A stretch of 36,698 nt of DNA, taken from Oscillospiraceae bacterium. GTDB taxonomy: Bacteria > Bacillota > Clostridia > Oscillospirales > Oscillospiraceae. Position numbers and translations under genes: made by a program. The notes beneath the pieces are model-generated. The model had not been told where the DNA came from, did not search any database, and saw only the letters and a list, made by a program, of their open reading frames with translations. This document shows, in pieces, positions 7,530-16,110 of this stretch. The DNA lies in the NCBI GenBank assembly GCA_902785115.1, contig CACZXQ010000032.1, forward strand, positions 1 to 36,698, in the 5' to 3' direction. How positions within the stretch are numbered: position 1 is the first letter of the stretch; every line of letters starts with the position of its first letter.

Positions 7530-8843
7530 ATGGAAAAAGTAAGCGTCCTCGGCGCGGGGCTTGCCGGAAGCGAGGCTGCCTGGCAGCTTTCCAAACGCGG
7601 CATTCCCGTGCGCCTTGTGGAGATGAAGCCGGAGAAAATGACCCCGGCGCATACATCGGAATATTTTGCGGAGCTGGTGTGCTCCAACTCCCTGCGCAGT
7701 GACGAGCTGAGCAACGCCGTCGGGCTTTTGAAGGCGGAAATGCGGCGCATGGGTTCTCTCATCATGGAGTCGGCGGATATTAACCGCGTGGCCGCCGGCG
7801 GCGCGCTCGCGGTGGATCGCGGGGGCTTTTCCCGTTATATCACCGAGAAGCTGGAGGCGCAGGCAAACATCGAGATCGTCCGCGCCGAAGCTCGGGATAT
7901 TCCCGAGGGGGAGGTCATCATCGCCACCGGCCCCCTGTCCTCGGACGCGATCGCGGAGAAGATCGCGGCGCTCTGCCCCGACGCCGACCTGCACTTTTAC
8001 GACGCGGTCGCGCCCATCGTCACGCTCGAGAGCGTGGACATGGAGAGCGCCTTCTTCGCCTCCCGCTACGATAAGGGGACGGCGGATTATGTAAACTGCC
8101 CGATGGACAAGGAGGAGTACCTGGCCTTCGTGCGGGAGCTTGTCTCCGCCAAGGAGGCGGAGGTGCACGGCTTTGACGACGCGGGGGTCTTTGAGGGCTG
8201 CATGCCCGTGGAGGTCATGGCGCGCCGCGGGGTGGACACCCTGCGCTACGGCCCCTTGAAGCCGGTGGGCTTGAAGGATCCGCGCACAGGCAGGGAAAAC
8301 TACGCCGTCGTGCAGCTCAGGCGCGACAACGCCGACGGCACCATCTACAACATGGTGGGCTTTCAGACCCATCTGACCTGGGGTGAGCAGCGGCGCGTGT
8401 TTTCGATGATCCCGGCACTCCGTAACGCGGAGTTTGTGCGCTACGGCGTCATGCACCGCAATACATACTTAAACAGCCCGAAGCTTCTCGACCGTTATTA
8501 CCGCTTAAAGAGCGAGCCGCGCCTCTCCTTCGCCGGACAGATGACCGGTGTCGAGGGCTATGTGGAGTCGGCGGCCTCCGGCATGCTGGTCGGCATCGAG
8601 ACGGCGGCGCGCGTGCTGGGGCTTCCGCCGGTGGATTTTCCGCAGGAGACCGCCATCGGCGCGCTGGGGCTATACATCTCCGGCGGCAGCGTGGGCGATT
8701 TTCAGCCGATGAACATAAACTTTGGCATCATCAGCCCGCTTGGCTACCGCGTCAAGGGCAAGAGAAACAAAAACGCCGAGATTTCCAAGCGTTCGCTGGA
8801 GATCATCGAGGCGCTGCAGGAGAAGGAGATTTTTAAGAGATGA
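7530..8843 (+). CDS. trmFO: Methylenetetrahydrofolate-tRNA-(uracil-54) methyltransferase TrmFO
   Basis: TrmFO makes ribothymidine at position 54 of tRNA, using methylene-tetrahydrofolate as carbon donor and FAD/NAD(P)H. The protein has 437 residues, normal for the family. The FAD-binding motif GAGLAGSE is at residues 8-15. The two redox-active cysteines are Cys51 (ELVCSNSLRS) and Cys224 (FEGCMPVEVMARRG), corresponding to Cys53 and Cys226 of the Bacillus enzyme. The C-terminal INFGIISPLG segment is also present. The ATG at 7530 begins 2 bases after the topA stop, and the only purine-rich sequence upstream is the GAAGAAGAA of topA's lysine codons. Translation is therefore probably coupled to topA. 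The 3' end overlaps plsX by 4 bases. Confidence 0.97.
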   Translation: MEKVSVLGAGLAGSEAAWQLSKRGIPVRLVEMKPEKMTPAHTSEYFAELVCSNSLRSDELSNAVGLLKAEMRRMGSLIMESADINRVAAGGALAVDRGGFSRYITEKLEAQANIEIVRAEARDIPEGEVIIATGPLSSDAIAEKIAALCPDADLHFYDAVAPIVTLESVDMESAFFASRYDKGTADYVNCPMDKEEYLAFVRELVSAKEAEVHGFDDAGVFEGCMPVEVMARRGVDTLRYGPLKPVGLKDPRTGRENYAVVQLRRDNADGTIYNMVGFQTHLTWGEQRRVFSMIPALRNAEFVRYGVMHRNTYLNSPKLLDRYYRLKSEPRLSFAGQMTGVEGYVESAASGMLVGIETAARVLGLPPVDFPQETAIGALGLYISGGSVGDFQPMNINFGIISPLGYRVKGKRNKNAEISKRSLEIIEALQEKEIFKR

Positions 8844-9865
8844 AAATCATCGTTGACGCCATGGGCGGCGACAACGCCCCGCAGGAGATCGTCAAGGGCG
8901 CGATCCGCGCAAAGCGTGAGCTGGGCGTGGACATCGAGCTGGTAGGACGCAAAGAAGAGGTGGAAGCCTGCCTGAAGGCGGAGGGCTGCACCGACATTCC
9001 CGTGGTGGACGCCCGCGAGGTCATCACCATGGAGGACGACCCCAGCAAGGCGACACGAAACAAGAAGGATTCCTCCATGACCGTGGCGCTCAACCGCCTG
9101 CGTGACGGGGAAGGGGACGCGGTGGTCTCCGCTGGCTCTACCGGCGCACTGCTCACCGGGGCAACCCTGATCGTCAAGCGCATCCGCGGCATCCGCCGCG
9201 CGGCAATGGCGCCCGTGCTGCCCGCTGGCGAACACGGCGTCATGCTCATCGACTGCGGCGCGAACGTGGAATGTACGGCGGAATATCTGCTGCAGTTTGC
9301 CTATATGGGCAGCTTTTACGCTAAAAAGCTCATGGGCTGCGAAAATCCCCGCGTCGGCCTGCTAAACGTCGGCACCGAGGACACCAAGGGCGGCCAGCTC
9401 CAGCATGAGGCTTTTGCGCTCTTAAAACAGGCAAACGACGAGGGGCGCATCCGCTTCATCGGCAACGTCGAGGGTACCGGCGTCTTTTCCGGCGAGGCGG
9501 ACGTGGTCGTCACGGACGGCTTTACCGGCAACGTGCTATTAAAGGGCACCGAAGGCGTCATCAAATACATGATGAAGGCGCTCAAGGGCGTTTTCTACGC
9601 CGGCACAGTGAATAAGCTCGCGGCGCTGGTACTGAAAAACGATCTTGCCGCCATGAAAAAGTCCATGGACGTCAACGAAGTGGGCGGCACGGCCTTCCTC
9701 GGCATCTCCAAGCCCGTCATCAAGGCGCACGGCTCCTCGAAGGAGGCGGCCTTCTTCGCCGCGATCCGCCAGGCCAAGACCTTTGCGGAATCCGGCATCG
9801 TGGACGACATCAAGGACAACATTGAATACATGAGACTAAAGGGCGAGAGCCATGCAGAAGCTTGA
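8840..9865 (+). CDS. plsX: Phosphate acyltransferase PlsX
   Basis: PlsX converts acyl-ACP to acyl-phosphate, the first step of the PlsX/PlsY route to phosphatidic acid, at the inner face of the membrane. The 341-residue length is typical. The diagnostic N-terminus is IIVDAMGGDNAP; SAGSTGALL (near residue 97) and TDGFTGNVLLKGTEG (near 222) are also canonical. The ATG overlaps the trmFO stop in an ATGA, with GAAGGAG just upstream. In many Firmicutes plsX sits with fapR, fabD, fabG and acpP before rnc. Here those genes are absent and only the plsX-rnc link remains, so fatty-acid genes must lie elsewhere. Confidence 0.97.
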   Translation: MKIIVDAMGGDNAPQEIVKGAIRAKRELGVDIELVGRKEEVEACLKAEGCTDIPVVDAREVITMEDDPSKATRNKKDSSMTVALNRLRDGEGDAVVSAGSTGALLTGATLIVKRIRGIRRAAMAPVLPAGEHGVMLIDCGANVECTAEYLLQFAYMGSFYAKKLMGCENPRVGLLNVGTEDTKGGQLQHEAFALLKQANDEGRIRFIGNVEGTGVFSGEADVVVTDGFTGNVLLKGTEGVIKYMMKALKGVFYAGTVNKLAALVLKNDLAAMKKSMDVNEVGGTAFLGISKPVIKAHGSSKEAAFFAAIRQAKTFAESGIVDDIKDNIEYMRLKGESHAEA

Positions 9866-10532
9866 AGAAAAAATCGGATACCGTTTTCATAAGCGGGAGC
9901 TTTTGAACACCGCGCTGACCCACAGCTCCTTTGCCAACGAGAGCCATGACCAGGACTGCCAAAGCTATGAGCGCCTGGAGTTTCTGGGCGATTCGATCCT
10001 CGGCTATGTGACGGCGGAGTTTCTCTACCGGCATGAGCCGCGGCTTCCCGAAGGGCGCATGACGCGGCTGCGCGCGGAGCTTGTGTGCGAGCAGAGCCTG
10101 CATCAGGTGGCGCTGCGCCTGGGACTGGGGAGCTATATGCGCCTCGGCAAGGGGGAGGAGCACACCGGCGGACGGGAGCGCCCGTCCATCCTGGCGGATA
10201 TGGTGGAGTCCATCATCGCCGCCATCTATCTCGATTCCGGCAGCCTTGACGAGCCGCGCCGCTTTGTGACGGCGCAGATCCTCAAAAACGCCGAGATCGG
10301 TGACAGCCACCGCTTGGCAGATTATAAGACTGAGCTGCAGGAGCTGGTGCAGCGCAAGGCCAACCAGCACATCGCCTATGAGCTCATCGGCGAGAGCGGC
10401 CCGGATCACTGCAAGACCTTCACCTTCCGCGTCAGCATCAACGGCGAGACGGCGGGCGAGGGCAGCGGGCGCACCAAGAAGGAGGCCGAGCAGATGGCCG
10501 CCTGCGAGGCGCTGCGAAAGCTCAGAGCATGA
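9852..10532 (+). CDS. rnc: Ribonuclease III
   Basis: RNase III cuts double-stranded RNA, including the long rRNA precursor stems. This 226-residue protein has the catalytic domain (about 1-150) and a double-stranded-RNA-binding domain (about 156-225, ending GRTKKEAEQMAACEALRKL). The Mg2+-binding acidic residues are present: Glu40 and Asp47 in the ERLEFLGDSIL signature, and Asp116 and Glu119 in ADMVESIIAA. The start ATG lies 14 bases inside plsX, and the 3' end overlaps the next gene by 4 bases, so expression is tightly coupled. rnc commonly precedes smc and ftsY in Firmicutes; here one radical SAM gene is placed between rnc and smc. Confidence 0.97.
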   Translation: MQKLEEKIGYRFHKRELLNTALTHSSFANESHDQDCQSYERLEFLGDSILGYVTAEFLYRHEPRLPEGRMTRLRAELVCEQSLHQVALRLGLGSYMRLGKGEEHTGGRERPSILADMVESIIAAIYLDSGSLDEPRRFVTAQILKNAEIGDSHRLADYKTELQELVQRKANQHIAYELIGESGPDHCKTFTFRVSINGETAGEGSGRTKKEAEQMAACEALRKLRA

Positions 10533-11554
10533 GCGCAAGGGCGGAGATCATCCCGGTCTTCGTGCCTCACCTCGGCTGCAGACACGCCTGTGTGTTTTGC
10601 AACCAGCGGCGCATTTCCGGGGAAAGCTGCCCCGCGACGGCGGAAACCGTGCGCGAGGCGATCCGGAGGGCGGAGACCGTTCCCCGCGTGAAGAAGCGGG
10701 AGCTGGCCTTCTACGGCGGCAGCTTCACCGCCATTGAGGAAACGCGGCAATGTGAATTGCTGGCGGCGGCGAAAGCGGCGCTGGATCAGGGGAAAATCGA
10801 CGCGATCCGCCTCTCCACGAGGCCGGACGCCATTGACGAGCGGGTGCTTGCGCGGCTGAAAGCCTACGGCGTGGAGACCGTGGAGCTCGGCGCCCAGTCC
10901 ATGGACGACGCGGCGCTGACGGCTTCCAAACGCGGACACGGCGCGGGGGATGTGTTTCACGCCTCCGAACTGGTGAAGGCCGCGGGCTTCCGCCTCGTTT
11001 TGCAGATGATGACCGGCCTTCCCGGCGATACGCCCGGACGCTGTGTTGAAACGGCGCGGCGCATTATCAAATGCAAGCCCGACGGCGTTCGCATCTACCC
11101 GACGGTGATCGTGCGGGATACAGAGCTGTATGAGCTCTGGCAGGCGGGCGCGTACCGGGAACACACGGTGGAGGACGCGGTGAGCGTTTGCGCGCGCATC
11201 GTGCCGCTCTTTGAGCGGGCGGGCATCCCGGTCATTCGTCTGGGCTTAAACCCCACGGACGAGCTCTCCGGCGGCGCCGCCGTCGCGGGCGCTTATCACC
11301 CCGCGCTGGGGGAGCTGGTTAAAAGCCGCATCTTCTATAACAGGGCGGAGGCGCTCTTACAGGGGGTGAAACCCGGTATGCGCGTGATGATCGAGGTGAA
11401 TCCATCGCAGGTCTCGCAAATGACCGGGCAGCATAGACAGAATCTTACGCGCCTGCGGGAGCAATTTGCGCTGTCTGACGTGAAAGTGCGCCCGGCGGCG
11501 CTTGAAAAAGGCGAAATCCGTATTTCCGTGATTGAAAACGGGGATGCGTTGTAA
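10529..11554 (+). CDS. Radical SAM protein, Elp3-like
   Basis: A 341-residue radical S-adenosylmethionine enzyme. The cluster-binding cysteines are Cys17, Cys21 and Cys24 in GCRHACVFCN, the CxxxCxxC pattern. FYGGSFTAI (near residue 65), ELGAQSMDD and LPGDTPG follow the Elp3-type radical SAM layout, but no acetyltransferase domain is attached. Proteins of this type sit between rnc and smc in many Clostridia and are annotated only as radical SAM; tRNA modification is plausible because of the Elp3 resemblance and the RNA-enzyme neighbours, but is not shown. It overlaps rnc by 4 bases. A promoter for smc lies in its last codons. Confidence 0.88.
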   Translation: MSARAEIIPVFVPHLGCRHACVFCNQRRISGESCPATAETVREAIRRAETVPRVKKRELAFYGGSFTAIEETRQCELLAAAKAALDQGKIDAIRLSTRPDAIDERVLARLKAYGVETVELGAQSMDDAALTASKRGHGAGDVFHASELVKAAGFRLVLQMMTGLPGDTPGRCVETARRIIKCKPDGVRIYPTVIVRDTELYELWQAGAYREHTVEDAVSVCARIVPLFERAGIPVIRLGLNPTDELSGGAAVAGAYHPALGELVKSRIFYNRAEALLQGVKPGMRVMIEVNPSQVSQMTGQHRQNLTRLREQFALSDVKVRPAALEKGEIRISVIENGDAL

Positions 11555-11560
11555 TATACT
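11532..11560 (+). promoter_or_regulatory. Promoter for smc
   Basis: TTGAAA (11532-11537), 17-base spacer, TATACT (11555-11560), placed at the end of the radical SAM gene. It starts the smc-ftsY unit independently of the dprA-rnc run. Confidence 0.65.
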
Positions 11561-11596
11561 TATACAGTTAGAATATTTTTCGTTGAGGTCACTCTT

Positions 11597-14500
11597 TTGT
11601 ATTTAAAAGCATTGGAAATCCAGGGCTTCAAGTCCTTTGCGGACAAGACCCGGCTGACATTTGAAAAGGATATCACGGCCATCGTCGGCCCCAACGGCTC
11701 CGGCAAATCGAACATCTCCGACGCTATCCTGTGGGTCATGGGCGAGCAGCGCTCCAAAGCGCTGCGCGGCGCAAAGATGGAGGACGTGATCTTCGGCGGC
11801 ACCGAGAAGCGAAATGCCCTTGGCTTTGCGCAGGTCTCGCTGATTATCGACAACTCCGCCCATATCTTCGATAACGACTCCTCGGAGATCATGCTTACCC
11901 GCCGCTACTACCGCAGCGGGGAGAGCGAGTATTACATCAACCGCGAGTCCGTGCGTCTGAAGGATATTCATTCGCTGCTGATGGACACCGGCCTCGGGCG
12001 CGACGGCTACTCGATCATTGGACAGGGGCGCATCGCGGAGATCGTCTCCAACAAGTCCACCGACCGTCGCGAGGTTTTTGAGGAGGCCGCCGGCATCTCC
12101 CGCTTCCGCTATCGGAAGGAGGAGGCCGAGCGCAAGCTCGAAAAGACCGAGGAAAACCTGCTTCGCATCAACGACAAGATCGACGAGCTGGAGATGCAGG
12201 TCGGACCCCTCAAAAAGCAGAGCGACGTTGCCAAGCGCTATCTGGTGCTGCGCGATGAGCTGCGCGTGAAAGAGATCTCCGCCTGGATGACGACGCTCGA
12301 TAAGCTCCACGCCCAGGCCGCCGACATCAAGGCCGAGTATGAGCAGGCAAGCCTGGCTTTGGAAAAGGCCAAAAGCGAGCTGGAATCCCTATACGCCTCT
12401 TCCGGCAGCATCACCGAGCGGATGCATCAGAAGGACATTGAGAGCGAGCAGGCGCGGGAGCGGCTGAGCGCGGTGGAGAGCGCGGCATCCTCCTGCGAGT
12501 CCGAGGCGGCGGTGCTGCGGGCGAACGTGAAGAGCAGCGAGACCGCCAAGGCGCGCATGCTGCAGGACATCGCCGAACAGGAGAGCCGTGTGGAGGAGAT
12601 CCGCGCGGGTATCGCGGAAAACGTGGCGCGCATCACACAGATCGACGCCGATCTCGGCGAGCTTGCGGAAAAGACCCGGGCGAACAACAATGTGCTCGAG
12701 GGCTGCCGCATGAAGCTCAAGAACCGGGAGGACATGGTCTCCCAGCTCTCCGAACGGCTCAATACCCTCTCGGTCGAAGGGCGCAGCATGGATTCGCGGA
12801 TCCATATGCTCTCGGAGATGGAGAAGGACTACGAGGGCTATTCCCGCGCGGTCAAGACCGTGATGCGGGAAGCCCAGCGCGGGAACCTGCGCGGGGTGCA
12901 CGGGCCGGTGGCAAATCTGGTGCGCGCCGATGAGGAATGCGCCCTCGCCATTGAGACCGCCCTCGGCGCGGCGGCGCAGAATATTGTCATCGACAGCCAG
13001 AACGACGGCCGTTACGCCATCGAAATGCTCAAGCGTATGGACGCGGGACGCGCCACCTTCCTGCCCGTGGATACGATCCGCGGCAGTTTGATGAAGGACG
13101 CGCCGGCGCGCGACCCCGGCTTTGTGGGCATCGCCTTTGAGCTGGTGAAGTTTGACCCAAAATATGAGCAGATCATGCTGAGCCTGCTCGGGCGTACGGT
13201 CGTGGCAGAGACCCTGCAGGACGCGGTACGCATGTCGAAAAACAACGGCAACCGCCTGCGCATCGTGACGCTCGACGGGCAGATGATCAACGCCGGCGGC
13301 TCCATGACCGGCGGCAGCAGTGCGAAAAGCACCGGCATCCTCTCCCGCGCAAATGAGCTGGAAAAGCTCAAAAAACAGCGCGTCAGGAGCGCCGAGAACG
13401 AGAAAAAGTGCCAGAGTGATCTGGATCAGGCGCGAAACAGTCTCTCCGCCGTCCGCTACCAGCTCGATATGGCGCTGGAGGATCAGACGGAGATCCGCAG
13501 CACCACGGCTTCTTTCGAGGCCGAAAAGAAGAGTATTTCCGCTTCCGTCTCTCAGCTTCGGCTGCTGCTCGAGAGCCTGAGCGGGGACAGCGAGAGCCGC
13601 CGCAGCGCGGTGGAGGCCTCGCAGCGGCAGATCGAGGGCTTCCGGAAGCGCCTCGAGACCAAGGAGGCGGAGCTTGCCGCCCATCGGGAGAAGGCCGCCG
13701 CGATCAAGGAAGAGATCACGCGGATCGCAAGCCAGAAGCTTGAGCTGGAGGGCAAGCGTACCCGCGCCGAGAAGGACGCGCAGAGCCGCAACGCCGACAT
13801 TCTCGATCTCGAGCGCCAGTGCGCGCGCATCGAGCAGAAAAAGCTCAGCGCGGAGATGGAGGAAAAGCAGATCCTCGATAAGCTCTGGGAAAACTACGAG
13901 CTGAGCCACAGCGCGGCAAACGCCCTGCGCCAGCCCGTTGAGAATCTTCCCAAGGCGAATAAGGAGATCTCCGATCTCCGCCGTCAGATCAGCGCCCTCG
14001 GTACGCCGAACCTCGGCGCCATCGAGGAATATGAGCGCGTCAACACCCGCTATGAGTTTCTGGCGGAACAGCGGGACGATGTGGAGAAGGCCAAGGGCGA
14101 GCTTGTCGGCATCATCAATGAGATCACGGGAGAGATGAAGGAGGTCTTCAACACCCATTTCCGGGAAATCGACGAGTGCTTCCGCCAGACCTTCCTGGAG
14201 CTTTTCGGCGGCGGCAAGGCGGCGCTTGTGCTCGAAGACCCGGACAACGTGCTCGAATGCGGGATTGAAATCAAAGTTCAGCCGCCCGGCAAGGCCGTCA
14301 GCAACATCAGCCTGCTGTCCGGCGGCGAGAAGGCCTTTGTCGCCATCGCGCTGTATTTTGCGATCCTGAAGGTGCGCCCGACGCCGTTTTGCGTCATGGA
14401 CGAGATCGAGGCCGCGCTGGACGAGGCAAACGTCAACCGCTACGCAGACTATATGCGCCGCATGGCGGACAAGACGCAATTCCTGGTCATCACGCACCGC

Positions 14501-14614
14501 CGCGGCACCATGGAGGAAGCCGATATGCTCTACGGCGTGACTATGCAGGAGCGCGGCGTCTCCACCGTGCTGGAGCTCGATCTCGAGCAGGCACAGAAAA
14601 CGATTGAGGAATGA
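11597..14614 (+). CDS. smc: Chromosome segregation protein SMC (short-armed)
   Basis: SMC is the ATPase core of bacterial condensin and works with ScpA and ScpB to compact and separate chromosomes. The start is TTG at 11597 (MYLKALEIQGFKSF) with GAGGT 7 bases upstream. The Walker A motif is GPNGSGKSN at 31-39; the ABC signature LSGGEKA includes Ser908; the Walker B acidic pair is Asp935-Glu936. The hinge spans roughly residues 408-578 and contains GGSMTGG. The total of 1005 residues is about 180 less than Bacillus SMC (1186). Both coiled-coil arms are shorter by a similar amount (about 90 residues each), which keeps the molecule symmetrical, so this looks like a genuine short-armed form and not a truncation. 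Confidence 0.96.
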   Translation: MYLKALEIQGFKSFADKTRLTFEKDITAIVGPNGSGKSNISDAILWVMGEQRSKALRGAKMEDVIFGGTEKRNALGFAQVSLIIDNSAHIFDNDSSEIMLTRRYYRSGESEYYINRESVRLKDIHSLLMDTGLGRDGYSIIGQGRIAEIVSNKSTDRREVFEEAAGISRFRYRKEEAERKLEKTEENLLRINDKIDELEMQVGPLKKQSDVAKRYLVLRDELRVKEISAWMTTLDKLHAQAADIKAEYEQASLALEKAKSELESLYASSGSITERMHQKDIESEQARERLSAVESAASSCESEAAVLRANVKSSETAKARMLQDIAEQESRVEEIRAGIAENVARITQIDADLGELAEKTRANNNVLEGCRMKLKNREDMVSQLSERLNTLSVEGRSMDSRIHMLSEMEKDYEGYSRAVKTVMREAQRGNLRGVHGPVANLVRADEECALAIETALGAAAQNIVIDSQNDGRYAIEMLKRMDAGRATFLPVDTIRGSLMKDAPARDPGFVGIAFELVKFDPKYEQIMLSLLGRTVVAETLQDAVRMSKNNGNRLRIVTLDGQMINAGGSMTGGSSAKSTGILSRANELEKLKKQRVRSAENEKKCQSDLDQARNSLSAVRYQLDMALEDQTEIRSTTASFEAEKKSISASVSQLRLLLESLSGDSESRRSAVEASQRQIEGFRKRLETKEAELAAHREKAAAIKEEITRIASQKLELEGKRTRAEKDAQSRNADILDLERQCARIEQKKLSAEMEEKQILDKLWENYELSHSAANALRQPVENLPKANKEISDLRRQISALGTPNLGAIEEYERVNTRYEFLAEQRDDVEKAKGELVGIINEITGEMKEVFNTHFREIDECFRQTFLELFGGGKAALVLEDPDNVLECGIEIKVQPPGKAVSNISLLSGGEKAFVAIALYFAILKVRPTPFCVMDEIEAALDEANVNRYADYMRRMADKTQFLVITHRRGTMEEADMLYGVTMQERGVSTVLELDLEQAQKTIEE

Positions 14615-14666
14615 CTTGGCTCCCCCTTCGGGGGAGCTGGCTGGCCGCAGGCCAGACTGAGGGGGT
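14615..14666 (+). repeat. GC-rich stem-loop repeat between smc and ftsY
   Basis: An 8-bp hairpin (14619-14626 with 14630-14637), then a 6-bp hairpin (14641-14646 with 14650-14655), then ACTGAGGGGGT. Related copies occur at 15592-15631 and, in reverse orientation, 15641-15703. The same architecture is familiar from intergenic regions of Faecalibacterium and relatives. The terminal GGGGGT is 9 bases before the ftsY ATG and acts as its ribosome site. Confidence 0.85.
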
Positions 14667-14675
14667 ACATTAGAC

Positions 14676-15584
14676 ATGGGCTTTTTTGATAAGATTTTCG
14701 GCGGGCTGAGCAAAACCCGCAAGAACATGGCGGAGCTGGAGGAACTTTTCCAGGGCTATCAGCCCGACAGCGAGGAGTTCTACGAGGAGCTGGAGGAGCT
14801 GCTGGTGCTGGCGGACGTCGGCGCGGCGACCGCGCAGCGCGTGGATTATCTGATGCACAAGGCCACCTGGGAGGAGCGCTACCGCAAGGGCGACGAGGCC
14901 AGAGCGGGACTGATCCGCGTGCTGACGAAGCTTCTGAACGTGGGCGAAACGGACTTGAAGCTGGACACGAAGCCCTCCGTCATCCTGATGGTGGGCGTCA
15001 ACGGCGTCGGCAAGACGACCACGATCGGCAAGCTTGCCCATCAGCTCAAGGAGCAGGGCAAGAAGGTGCTGCTCTGCGCGGGCGATACCTTCCGCGCCGC
15101 CGCCGCCGAGCAGCTCGGCATCTGGGCGGAGCGCGCGGGCGCTGACATCGTGCGCCATGAGGAGGGGAGCGATCCTGCCGCCGTGGTGTATGACGGCATC
15201 TGCGCCGCCAAGGCCAGAGGCTCCGACGTCATCATCATAGATACCGCCGGCAGACTGCACAACAAGGCAAATCTGATGAACGAGCTTGCGAAAATCCGCC
15301 GCATCATCGACCGGGAGCTGCCGGAGGCGGACGTGGAAACGCTCATGGTACTTGACGCCACCACCGGGCAGAACGGTCTCATCCAGGCAAAGCAGTTTCT
15401 GGAGACGGCGGGGCTTACCGGCATCGTACTCACCAAGCTCGACGGCACCGCCAAGGGCGGCATCGTCTTCGCCATTGCAAACGAACTGAATCTCCCCGTC
15501 AAGTATGTTGGCGTGGGCGAGGGCATTGACGATCTGATCCCCTTCCAGGCGGAGACCTTTGTGCAGGCACTGTTCAAGAGGTAG
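14676..15584 (+). CDS. ftsY: Signal recognition particle receptor FtsY
   Basis: FtsY is the GTPase that docks the SRP-ribosome complex at the membrane. This 302-residue form has only the N and G domains, without the long acidic N-terminal domain of E. coli FtsY, as is normal for Firmicutes; it begins GFFDKIFGGLSKTRKNM. The G1 motif is GVNGVGKTTT (about 108-117), followed by GDTFRAAAAEQL, IDTAGRLHNK (near 190) and the guanine-specificity segment LTKLDGTAKGG. The SMC-FtsY linkage is classical. The intergenic stem-loop repeat supplies the purine-rich ribosome site. Repeats follow immediately after the stop. Confidence 0.97.
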   Translation: MGFFDKIFGGLSKTRKNMAELEELFQGYQPDSEEFYEELEELLVLADVGAATAQRVDYLMHKATWEERYRKGDEARAGLIRVLTKLLNVGETDLKLDTKPSVILMVGVNGVGKTTTIGKLAHQLKEQGKKVLLCAGDTFRAAAAEQLGIWAERAGADIVRHEEGSDPAAVVYDGICAAKARGSDVIIIDTAGRLHNKANLMNELAKIRRIIDRELPEADVETLMVLDATTGQNGLIQAKQFLETAGLTGIVLTKLDGTAKGGIVFAIANELNLPVKYVGVGEGIDDLIPFQAETFVQALFKR

Positions 15585-15591
15585 GCTTCTG

Positions 15592-15775
15592 CTTCCCCCT
15601 CCGGGGGAAGTGCCCGAAGGGCGATAGGGGCATCACGCGTCGCCCCTTCAGTCATCCGCCTTGCGTGAGACGGCGGATGCCAGCTCCCCCGGAGGGGGAG
15701 CCACAGGCGGGTGCAAGGACGAACACCACTCATCCGCCCCAGTGTGCGCACTGGAGCACCTTCCCTGGGGGAAGG
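15592..15775. repeat. Cluster of GC-rich stem-loop repeats between ftsY and yhbY
   Basis: Three related units fill this gap. Unit 1 (15592-15631, plus) has the hairpin 15592-15599/15603-15610, then a GCCC/GGGC hairpin. Unit 2 (15641-15703, minus) has the hairpin 15683-15690/15694-15701 and a variable stem 15653-15660/15672-15679; read on the minus strand it matches the 14615-14666 copy at both ends (GGCTCCCCCT...GAGCTGGC and GACTGAAGGGG). Unit 3 (15724-15775, minus) has stems 15739-15744/15749-15754 and 15759-15765/15769-15775. The variable stem differs between copies but remains paired. Confidence 0.8.
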
Positions 15776-15798
15776 ACAAATTGGAAAGGATACTATCT

Positions 15799-16110
15799 AT
15801 GTTAACAAGCAAACAGCGTTCCTACCTCCGCGGACTGGCTGCGGCGGAGGACACCATTGTACAGGTCGGCAAGGGCGGTCTGAACGACAATCTGATCGAA
15901 TCCGTCTCCGCTGCGCTCAAGGCGCGGGAGCTTATCAAAGGCCGCGTACTGGAAAACTCCATGCTTACTGCGCGCGAGGCCTGTGACGCGCTCTGCGAGG
16001 CCTGCAGGGCGGAGGCGGTACAGGTGATCGGCACCAAGTTCGTGCTTTACAAGCGCAACGAAAAAGAGCCGAAAATTGAGCTTCCGAAGGATAAAAAGAA
16101 ACGCGCATGA
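15799..16110 (+). CDS. yhbY: YhbY/CRM-family RNA-binding protein
   Basis: A 103-residue CRM-domain protein. The domain begins LTSKQRSYLRGLA and contains the RNA-binding loop VGKGG (about residues 24-28). It ends with QVIGTKFVLYKRN and a short lysine-rich tail. CRM proteins bind precursor ribosomal RNA and the large subunit during assembly. The ATG at 15799 is preceded by GGAAAGGA (15783-15790); the longer frame to the left runs through the repeat cluster and is not credible. The stop overlaps the next start in an ATGA, so it is translationally coupled to the NadD-YqeK gene, a common Firmicutes neighbourhood (yqeI-nadD-yqeK-rsfS). Confidence 0.94.
   Translation: MLTSKQRSYLRGLAAAEDTIVQVGKGGLNDNLIESVSAALKARELIKGRVLENSMLTAREACDALCEACRAEAVQVIGTKFVLYKRNEKEPKIELPKDKKKRA

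Noticed and set aside
12389-14728. A 779-codon open frame on the minus strand opposite smc
   Set aside because: It is the antisense shadow of a GC-rich, strongly biased coding frame; the product is Leu/His/Arg-rich with no recognisable domain, and smc motifs on the plus strand are unambiguous.
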